Shown: positions 1 through 4,272 of the stretch, in pieces | How the letters are laid out: the number at the start of each line of letters is the position of its first letter | How positions within the stretch are numbered: the first letter of the stretch is position 1 | Assembly (NCBI GenBank): GCA_964504075.1 | Contig: CAZDCT010000016.1 | Location: 1 to 6,386 of the forward strand | DNA from: JAHJCL01 sp964504075 | GTDB taxonomy: Bacteria > Patescibacteriota > Minisyncoccia > Minisyncoccales > DG-74-3 | DNA length: 6,386 nt | Direction of reading: 5' to 3' | The notes under the pieces: model-generated | What the model was told of the DNA's origin: nothing | Databases searched by the model: none | Seen by the model: the letters and a program-made list of their open reading frames with translations, nothing else | Made by a program: the position numbers and the translations under genes

Positions 1-73
1 CCGTAGCTCAATTGGATAGAGCAACTGCCTTCTAAGCAGTAGGTTGTGCGTTCGATTCGCGCCGGGGACACCA
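1..73 (+). tRNA. tRNA-Arg(TCT), 5' end cut by window edge
   Basis: The anticodon stem ACTGC/GCAGT closes a 7-nt loop CTTCTAA with anticodon TCT (31-33), which reads AGA. The T arm is GTGCG/CGCGC around TTCGATT and the D loop has the usual GG. The 3' acceptor strand CGGGGAC (63-69) is followed by A and an encoded CCA (71-73). Only the last three bases of the 5' acceptor strand (CCG) are in the window, so about four bases are missing on the left. It lies 3 bp before tRNA-His and is probably co-transcribed with it. Confidence 0.95.
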
Positions 74-76
74 TAT

Positions 77-149
77 GGTGGGCGTAGTGTAGTGGATAGC
101 ACAAGAGCCTGTGAAGTTCTTAGGGGGAGTTCGAATCTCCTCGTCCACC
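77..149 (+). tRNA. tRNA-His(GTG)
   Basis: The anticodon stem AGAGC/GTTCT closes loop CTGTGAA with anticodon GTG, which reads CAC/CAT. The acceptor has eight pairs because an extra G at 77 (G-1) faces C73 at 149; this is the known histidine identity element. The T loop is TTCGAAT. After C73 the genome reads CAT, so CCA is not encoded and must be added after transcription. It is spaced 3 bp from tRNA-Arg(TCT). Confidence 0.95.
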
Positions 150-170
150 CATTTAAAACAAAAATAGCTC

Positions 171-199
171 TTGACAGGGTTCTATTATGGGTATATACT
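171..199 (+). promoter_or_regulatory. Promoter of the DUF5320-DUF134 unit
   Basis: TTGACA (171-176, consensus -35) and TATACT (194-199, five of six -10 bases) are separated by exactly 17 bp. Transcription would start near 206, giving a leader of about 56 nt before the ATG at 262. This is the best sigma-70-type promoter in the window. Confidence 0.85.
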
Positions 200-208
200 C
201 ATAATAGA
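181..208 (+). promoter_or_regulatory. 28-bp palindromic operator over the -10 box
   Basis: The arm TCTATTATG (181-189) is the exact reverse complement of CATAATAGA (200-208). The centre GTATATAC (191-198) is itself palindromic. Only the pair at 190/199 (G/T) fails, so 13 of 14 pairs match. The dyad axis is at 194.5, at the upstream edge of the -10 hexamer. Because transcription should start near 206, the dyad would act as DNA rather than as an mRNA hairpin. A dimeric repressor bound here would block the -10 region. The downstream DUF134 DNA-binding protein is the natural candidate, but that link is inferred. Confidence 0.7.
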
Positions 209-261
209 CGATTAAGTAAAGGTCAAGATTGTCTAAATACTAAGTTTAATAAAATAAAAAC

Positions 262-504
262 ATGCCAAGATTTGATAGAACAGGTCCTTTTGGTTTTGGT
301 CCTCGAACTGGTTGGGGGCGTGGTCCTTGCGGTATGGGATTAGGAGAGCGTGGGTATGGTGTGGGATATGGATATGGTAGAAGAGGATTTTGGGGAATGA
401 CTAAAAAAGAAGAAAGAGAAGTCCTGGCTGACGAGACAGAGCTTTTAGAGGAAGAGTTAAAAGCAATTAAAAAGAGATTAGCTGAACTAAAGGGTACAAA
501 ATAA
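262..504 (+). CDS. DUF5320 family small Gly-rich protein
   Basis: This 80-residue protein has two parts. Residues 1-45 are rich in glycine (16 Gly) with aromatic and Arg residues, starting with the family signature MPRFDRTGPFGFGP and holding one cysteine (Cys23). Residues 46-77 are charged and Leu/Glu/Lys-rich with heptad-like spacing, a likely short coiled coil for oligomerisation. This layout matches the DUF5320 family, whose biochemical role is unknown; members often lie beside DUF134 or NifX/NifB-type metal-cofactor genes, and a DUF134 gene follows here. No signal peptide or membrane segment is seen. ATG 262 is chosen because the signature begins there; no Shine-Dalgarno site precedes it. 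Expression should be set by the promoter and operator at 171-208. Confidence 0.85.
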   Translation: MPRFDRTGPFGFGPRTGWGRGPCGMGLGERGYGVGYGYGRRGFWGMTKKEEREVLADETELLEEELKAIKKRLAELKGTK

Positions 505-509
505 AAAAA

Positions 510-556
510 ACTTTCTGAGAAGGCTCTCCCTCTTTTTAGGGGGAGAGCCTGAAAGT
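510..556 (-). terminator. Strong hairpin; intrinsic terminator best oriented for the - strand
   Basis: AGGCTCTCCC (521-530) and GGGAGAGCCT (541-550) form a perfect 10-bp stem. An outer stem ACTTTC (510-515) with GAAAGT (551-556) extends it past a 5-nt bulge on one side. Read on the - strand, the outer stem runs into eight T (503-510) and then ATTTT, a classic terminator. Read on the + strand the following bases are CTTCTTGATTT, a weak U tract, so for the DUF5320-DUF134 unit it may act only as a partial terminator or as a 3' stabiliser of the DUF5320 message. Confidence 0.7.
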
Positions 557-571
557 CTTCTTGATTTATTA

Positions 572-589
572 ATAATTTCAATAATTTCA
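572..589 (+). repeat. Tandem 9-bp direct repeat before the DUF134 start
   Basis: ATAATTTCA occurs twice head to tail (572-580 and 581-589), ending 2 bp before the ATG at 592. It replaces any ribosome-binding site in this leader. It could be a simple AT-rich duplication, or a protein or small-RNA contact site; the sequence does not decide. Confidence 0.6.
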
Positions 590-591
590 AC

Positions 592-870
592 ATGCCAAGA
601 CCAAGATTGTTTAGAAGAATTAGGTTTAATCCTAATGTAACCTATTTTAAGCCTCGAGGAATACCAATGAGGGCTTTATCTGAGATTGAACTAACCTCTG
701 AAGAGGTAGAGGCTTTAAGATTGAAAAATATTAAATGTTTACGTCAAACAGATTGTGCTAAACAAATGAAAACATCTCAAAGCACATTTCAAAGGATTTT
801 GTCTTCGGCTTATAAAAAGATATCAGAAGCTCTTATTAAAGGCAAAGCAATTAAAATAGTAAAAAGATAA
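592..870 (+). CDS. DUF134 (UPF0251) helix-turn-helix DNA-binding protein
   Basis: The 92-residue protein starts with the family signature PRPRLFRRI, then F-x-P-x-G at about 19-23 (FKPRG) and the segment LTSEEVEALRLKNI (34-47). Residues 48-77 (CLRQTDCAKQMKTSQSTFQR onward) form a helix-turn-helix like that of sigma-70 region 4. The end, ISEALIKGKAIKI, is also typical of DUF134. Family length is usually about 90-130 residues; this is a short version without a long Cys-rich tail. It is a predicted cytoplasmic transcription regulator of unknown ligand. It follows the DUF5320 gene by 87 bp, separated by a hairpin and a tandem repeat, and may bind the palindrome at 181-208 (inference). Its stop lies 3 bp from the stop of the convergent protease gene. 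No Shine-Dalgarno site is seen at ATG 592. Confidence 0.88.
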   Translation: MPRPRLFRRIRFNPNVTYFKPRGIPMRALSEIELTSEEVEALRLKNIKCLRQTDCAKQMKTSQSTFQRILSSAYKKISEALIKGKAIKIVKR

Positions 871-873
871 TGC

Positions 874-1902
874 TTATTTTCTTTCCCCCAGCTTTACCTT
901 AAGGCCTATTTTCTTGTTTTCTCTTAAAACTTTTAATTTAATTTCCTGACCTATTTTTGTTTTTTGAAGAATATCAGTCAAAGAATTCTTTTCAGTAATT
1001 TTTTCTCCATTACATTCTAAAACTATATCATATTCTTCAAGTTTGGCTTTATCAGCAGCTGAACCTTTCACAATAGCTGATTCTCCAAAAGTTTCTCTTA
1101 CTATTAAAGCGCCATAATCAACTGGCAGCTTGTTTTTTTCAGCTACCATCTTGTTCAAAAGAATATATCTTACTCCTAAAAAAGGTCTTCTTAACTTACC
1201 ATATTTTCTAACTTCTTCTAAGTCCCTTTTAGCGTAATTTATAGGAATAGCAAAACCAATATTTTGAGCCCCCATTACCACGGCTGTATTAATGCCTATT
1301 ACCTTTCCTTCTAAATCAATTAAGGGTCCCCCTGAGTTTCCAGGGTTAATGGCAGCATCAGTTTGAATTAATCCTCTTAATCTTGATGCCTGATAATCTA
1401 AACCACTATAAGCGGTAATATAACGGCTCAGTCCAGAGACTATTCCAGCGCTTACCGTATCATGAAATTCTCCCAAAGCATTACCAACAGCAATTACTGT
1501 TTCGCCAAGTTCAGTTTTATTAGAATCACCCAATTCTAAATAAGGGAATTTCTTTCCTTGTATTTTTAAAATAGCAATATCAGTAATTGGGTCTCTGGTT
1601 AAAACCTTAGCCGGATATTTTTCATCAGGACTTATCACGATAGTATAATCTGCTTCTTTGTCACCAACAACATGGTTGCAGGTAAAAACAATACCATCAG
1701 GAGAAATAATAAAACCAGAACCTCCTCCTATTTTTGTTTTTTCCTTACCTTTTTGAACTTTAGGGATAGCAATTTTTTCTCCTCCTATTGGAAAGAAATA
1801 AAATCCACCTATTTTAGGCAAATTTCTAGTAATAACAATAGTTATTACTGCCGGGCAAGCTCTTTTAACTATTTTAGTGATAGATAATTCATTTTTCATC
1901 AT
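874..1902 (-). CDS. HtrA/DegP-type serine protease with PDZ domain, no signal peptide
   Basis: This 342-residue protein is an S1C (trypsin-fold) protease that degrades or refolds damaged proteins. The catalytic triad is intact: His77 in TCNHVV, Asp108 in DPITDIAILK and Ser190 in NPGNSGGPL. The protease domain spans about 10-225 and one PDZ domain about 237-338 (FLGVRY onward, with the SAADKAKLEEYDIVLECNGE core). Most bacterial HtrA proteins carry a signal peptide or an N-terminal membrane anchor; here the catalytic fold starts almost at residue 1 (ACPAVITIVIT at 15-25 matches its first strand). An in-frame TAA lies three codons upstream of the ATG at 1902, so no longer start exists. A cytosolic location is therefore predicted. 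A second ATG follows at once (1899). Promoter and dyad lie immediately upstream; no ribosome-binding site is visible. Confidence 0.92.
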   Translation of the reverse strand: MMKNELSITKIVKRACPAVITIVITRNLPKIGGFYFFPIGGEKIAIPKVQKGKEKTKIGGGSGFIISPDGIVFTCNHVVGDKEADYTIVISPDEKYPAKVLTRDPITDIAILKIQGKKFPYLELGDSNKTELGETVIAVGNALGEFHDTVSAGIVSGLSRYITAYSGLDYQASRLRGLIQTDAAINPGNSGGPLIDLEGKVIGINTAVVMGAQNIGFAIPINYAKRDLEEVRKYGKLRRPFLGVRYILLNKMVAEKNKLPVDYGALIVRETFGESAIVKGSAADKAKLEEYDIVLECNGEKITEKNSLTDILQKTKIGQEIKLKVLRENKKIGLKVKLGERK

Positions 1903-1921
1903 ATGATATTATTGTATCATA
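1902..1921 (-). promoter_or_regulatory. Protease gene promoter (extended -10) within a dyad
   Basis: On the - strand TGATACAAT (1919-1911) is a good extended -10 element (TGn plus TACAAT). Transcription would start near 1904, about 2 nt before the ATG, so the mRNA would be nearly leaderless. No good -35 is found at normal spacing. The same bases form an inverted repeat TATGATA (1902-1908), 6-bp spacer, TATCATA (1915-1921), which could be a repressor site covering promoter and start codon. The dyad is seen; its function is inferred. Confidence 0.5.
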
Positions 1922-1961
1922 AAATTTATTGCCAACCAAAGAAAAAGATGCTAATTTTAAG

Positions 1962-1967
1962 TATAAT
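1962..1967 (+). promoter_or_regulatory. Consensus -10 box for the tRNA-Arg(CCT) operon
   Basis: TATAAT matches the -10 consensus perfectly and lies 20 bp before the tRNA, so transcription would start near 1974. No good -35 hexamer lies at 16-18 bp (the region is A-rich); TTGCCA at 1929 is too far away. It is back to back with the protease promoter in an 85-bp divergent region. Confidence 0.55.
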
Positions 1968-1987
1968 TAAGCTTAAAAAACGCATCT

Positions 1988-2059
1988 GCCCCTGTAGTTC
2001 AACGGATAGAGCCCAGGTTTCCTAAACCTGTGATACAGGTTCGATTCCTGTCAGGGGTA
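1988..2059 (+). tRNA. tRNA-Arg(CCT)
   Basis: Acceptor GCCCCTG (1988-1994) pairs with CAGGGGT (2052-2058), followed by A73. The anticodon stem CAGGT/ACCTG closes loop TTCCTAA with anticodon CCT (2021-2023), which reads AGG. The T arm ACAGG/CCTGT holds TTCGATT. CCA is not encoded (A is followed by TTT). It is first in the right-hand transcription unit and 3 bp from tRNA-Ala. Confidence 0.95.
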
Positions 2060-2062
2060 TTT

Positions 2063-2133
2063 GGGCCCGTGGTATAGTGGTAACACACGTCCATGGCATG
2101 GACGAATCCGGGGTTCGAGTCCCCGCGGGTCCA
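2063..2133 (+). tRNA. tRNA-Ala(GGC)
   Basis: Acceptor GGGCCCG (2063-2069) pairs with CGGGTCC (2126-2132), then A73. The third pair is G2065 with T2130, the G3-U70 wobble that is the main recognition mark of alanyl-tRNA synthetase. The anticodon stem CGTCC/GGACG closes loop ATGGCAT with anticodon GGC (2095-2097), which reads GCC/GCT. The T loop is TTCGAGT. The D stem has an A-C mismatch at pair 12-23. CCA is not encoded (A is followed by CTC). Confidence 0.95.
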
Positions 2134-2155
2134 CTCTGTTAGAAATTCAAAAAAT

Positions 2156-3142
2156 ATGCAGGAAAAGAAAATAGCAGTAATAGGCGTTGGAGGAAGAACT
2201 GGCACAATGTTTTGTTTTGAATTGAAAGAGGTTGCCAATGTTTTAGGTGTTGGCCAGGAAATTGAAAAACAATTATTGGTTGAAAGAAAAAAAGAACAAA
2301 CAGAGTCTTTCGAAGGAAGAAGAATCTTAGACTCACAATGGTCTTTAAATGATTTTAGCCCAGATATTATTTTCTTGGCTATTAAAAATCCTGTTGGCCC
2401 AGCGATTAAATACTATTATCAGAAAATGAAAGAAAAAAGTATTTTTCCTACTTTAATCCTTTCTCAAAATGGTGCTGCGGTTACAGAAGAAGCTCTATCT
2501 GCTTTAAAAGAGGTTTTAGGTTCTGATTATGAAAAGATTAAAATAGTGAGATTGAATCTTTTTAATCCAATAGATAGAAAACAACAAAAAACTAAAATTA
2601 TTGTTAATTATTCTTTGCCCATCAGGATAAGCTTTGGAAAAGTATCAGGCCCAGGTGATTTAAAAGATATTCAATCATTGTTTAAAAAGGCAGGGTTTGA
2701 AACCACAGAATTTTCTCAAAATAAAATTAGAGACATGGAGCTTTCAAAATTGTTTTTTAATCTTATTGGTATCCCCTCTGCAACCAGGGGTTTGGGTATT
2801 AAGCAGGGCTTTGAGAATTCAAAAGCATTTACAGAAGAATTTAAAGCATTGAAAGAATATATTAAAGTTATTAAAAAATCTGGAAACTCTTTTGTCAACT
2901 TTCCAAAACATTATGTTAAATGGTTAACATTAATAATTCAGGTTTTGCCAATTAAATTACTTTTACTTTTTAGAAAAAATATTGCTAAAATAATTACCAA
3001 AGGAAGAGAGGGTAAGCCCAAAGATTTAACTGAGATTAAATATTATAATGGATTTGTGGTAGACTTAGGAGAGAAACTGGGCATTCCAACTCCAATTAAT
3101 CAAAAGGTTGTAAATAGAGTTTTAAGAACTAATTTTAAATGA
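2156..3142 (+). CDS. Ketopantoate reductase (PanE/ApbA)-like NAD(P)-dependent dehydrogenase
   Basis: The 328-residue protein has an N-terminal Rossmann fold with dinucleotide loop GVGGRTG (10-16), LAIKNP (74-79) and SQNG (103-106), the last matching the substrate-side Asn of PanE. The helical C-terminal half carries SKLFFNLIGIPSA (197-209), with Lys198 at the place of the catalytic Lys, and TEIKYYNG (292-299) with the conserved Glu293, followed by GIPTPIN. The second conserved Asn of the PanE Lys/Asn motif appears to be Ile. PanE reduces ketopantoate to pantoate for coenzyme A synthesis, but this is a divergent member with uncertain substrate. ATG 2156 is chosen because an upstream in-frame ATG (2093) lies inside tRNA-Ala. 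The stop overlaps the plsY-like start (ATGA), so the product may serve lipid synthesis, for example by supplying glycerol 3-phosphate as GpsA does; that is inference. Confidence 0.75.
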   Translation: MQEKKIAVIGVGGRTGTMFCFELKEVANVLGVGQEIEKQLLVERKKEQTESFEGRRILDSQWSLNDFSPDIIFLAIKNPVGPAIKYYYQKMKEKSIFPTLILSQNGAAVTEEALSALKEVLGSDYEKIKIVRLNLFNPIDRKQQKTKIIVNYSLPIRISFGKVSGPGDLKDIQSLFKKAGFETTEFSQNKIRDMELSKLFFNLIGIPSATRGLGIKQGFENSKAFTEEFKALKEYIKVIKKSGNSFVNFPKHYVKWLTLIIQVLPIKLLLLFRKNIAKIITKGREGKPKDLTEIKYYNGFVVDLGEKLGIPTPINQKVVNRVLRTNFK

Positions 3143-3729
3143 TAAATACTATTTTACTGGCTATTCTTGCTTATTTGCTTGGTTCTATACCTTCTGGTTT
3201 TATAATTGCCAAAGCTCACGGAATTGACATTAGAACAATTGGTTCAAAATCAACTACCTCAACTAATGTTTCAAGGGTTTTGGGCTGGAAATGGGGAATT
3301 GTATCAGCATTTTTTGATGTTCTAAAAGGGATAATAGCCGTATTTTTGGCTAAAAAATATTTAGAACCAGGATATGATCTTATTTTAGTTTCGCTGTTAC
3401 CAGTTATAGGACATATTTTTCCTATTTATTTAAAGTTTAAGGGAGGAAAGGGAGCAGCTACTTTTTTTGGGTCAACTGCAGTTTTAATTGGTCCTAAGTT
3501 TTTTTTGTCCTGCTTTTTAATCTGGATTATTGCTTTGATGATTTTTAAGAAAACAAGCATAACCAATCTTTTGTTTGTCTGGATTTTAGCTGGTTTGCTG
3601 TATGTTAAGTTTGCTTTTTACTATTTTATTTATGGACTTTTAGGAGCAATTATTATTACTTTTGCTTTGAGAGAAAATATTCAGCGTTTAAGGCAAGGAA
3701 AAGAACCCAAAACAAAGTTTAAGTGGTAA
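3139..3729 (+). CDS. plsY: PlsY-like glycerol-3-phosphate acyltransferase, membrane protein
   Basis: The 196-residue hydrophobic protein is of normal PlsY length with several predicted membrane helices (roughly 2-24, 52-70, 78-99, 108-135, 141-157 and 158-176). PlsY moves an acyl group from acyl-phosphate to glycerol 3-phosphate to make lysophosphatidic acid, the first step of phospholipid synthesis. Family marks present: GSIPSGF (15-21), DIRTIGS (30-36), GHIFP (91-95) with KFKGGKGAAT (99-108), and the C-terminal RENIQRLRQGKE (178-189). The loop usually reading GSGNxGATN is here GSKSTTSTN (35-43), a clear departure in a conserved substrate-binding motif. The start ATG overlaps the stop of the dehydrogenase gene by 4 bp, so the two are translationally coupled. 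tRNA-Ser begins 8 nt after the stop. Confidence 0.85.
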   Translation: MINTILLAILAYLLGSIPSGFIIAKAHGIDIRTIGSKSTTSTNVSRVLGWKWGIVSAFFDVLKGIIAVFLAKKYLEPGYDLILVSLLPVIGHIFPIYLKFKGGKGAATFFGSTAVLIGPKFFLSCFLIWIIALMIFKKTSITNLLFVWILAGLLYVKFAFYYFIYGLLGAIIITFALRENIQRLRQGKEPKTKFKW

Positions 3730-3736
3730 GATATTT

Positions 3737-3819
3737 GGAGGAGTGTTCCGAATGGTAAGGAGCCGTTTTCGAAAAGCGGTGAGCAAAAGCTCATACAGGT
3801 TCGAGTCCTGTCTCCTCCG
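3737..3819 (+). tRNA. tRNA-Ser(CGA)
   Basis: Acceptor GGAGGAG (3737-3743) pairs with CTCCTCC (3812-3818), followed by G73 as usual in serine tRNAs. The anticodon stem CCGTT/AGCGG closes loop TTCGAAA with anticodon CGA (3770-3772), which reads TCG. A long variable arm with TGAGC/GCTCA stem confirms a class II tRNA. The T arm is ACAGG/CCTGT around TTCGAGT. CCA is not encoded (G is followed by CTG). It sits between the plsY-like and DUF4446 genes with 7 and 24 nt spacers, so it is probably cut out of their common transcript. Confidence 0.95.
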
Positions 3820-3843
3820 CTGTTTTAAAATTAAAATAAATAT

Positions 3844-4272
3844 ATGTTTAATTTCTTAAGAAAAAACAAAAAAGAACCTAAAAACCTTAAAGAAGTTTTA
3901 GGTGTTTTAAAAAACTTAGAAGAAAGATTAAAAAAAACAGATAAAAAGTTGCAAATTCTTGAAAAGAATAGTAAATTCTTTTTACAAAAGGTGGGTATTA
4001 TTCGCTTTAATCCTTTTTCAGAAGTTGGAAGTAATCAAAGCTTTTCTATTGCATTATTGGATAATAATAATGATGGAGTGGTTATTACCAGCCTGTATAG
4101 TAGAGAAGAGAACAGGGTTTATGGAAAACCAATTAAAAACGGAATTTCTGAATACTCTTTGTCCAAAGAAGAAATAAGGGCTATTAAAAGAGCTAAAAAT
4201 CAAGATGACGAAAAAAACTCAAAAAAACATAATAAATCGGCCTCCAGTAGTAGTGGTTCTGGGGCACATTGA
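3844..4272 (+). CDS. DUF4446 family protein overlapping infB
   Basis: The 142-residue protein has a basic, Lys-rich coiled-coil region at 11-46, then the DUF4446 core: VGIIRFNPFSEVGSNQSFSI (50-69), ALLDNNNDGVVITSLYSRE (70-88) and VYGKPIKNG (92-100) followed by EYSLSKEEIRAI (103-114). The role of this family is unknown. Gram-positive members generally begin with a membrane helix; none is present here, so a cytoplasmic form is predicted. Residues 121-142 are a low-complexity Ser/Lys/Asn tail (SASSSSGSGAH at the end) encoded by DNA that also encodes the start of IF-2 in another frame. The gene follows tRNA-Ser by 24 nt, with no Shine-Dalgarno site. Its place ahead of infB, where many bacteria have nusA, suggests a link to translation only by position. 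Confidence 0.88.
   Translation: MFNFLRKNKKEPKNLKEVLGVLKNLEERLKKTDKKLQILEKNSKFFLQKVGIIRFNPFSEVGSNQSFSIALLDNNNDGVVITSLYSREENRVYGKPIKNGISEYSLSKEEIRAIKRAKNQDDEKNSKKHNKSASSSSGSGAH

Noticed and set aside
246..593. Reverse-strand open frame of 115 codons opposite DUF5320
   Set aside because: It mirrors the Gly-rich gene (Pro-rich result) and has no family resemblance or start signal; the + strand gene has clear family motifs.
1672..1887. Plus-strand open frame opposite the protease start region
   Set aside because: Shadow of the protease gene with Ser/Asn-rich, unstructured composition.
1929..1934. TTGCCA as -35 for the tRNA-Arg(CCT) promoter
   Set aside because: The gap to the TATAAT box is 27 bp, too long for a sigma-70-type promoter.
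2093..2155. Longer start for the dehydrogenase at ATG 2093
   Set aside because: This ATG is in the anticodon loop of tRNA-Ala and the added residues match nothing; the Rossmann fold begins right after ATG 2156.
1999..2238. Reverse frame across the tRNA-Arg/tRNA-Ala pair
   Set aside because: It is the antisense of two well-folded tRNAs; such spurious proteins are common in databases.
3140..3142. UGA recoded to glycine, as in some CPR lineages
   Set aside because: TGA ends the dehydrogenase, DUF4446 and rbfA genes exactly where the families end, so it is a stop here.
3959..4177. Second + strand frame inside the DUF4446 gene
   Set aside because: DUF4446 motifs run through the other frame; this one shows no family signal.
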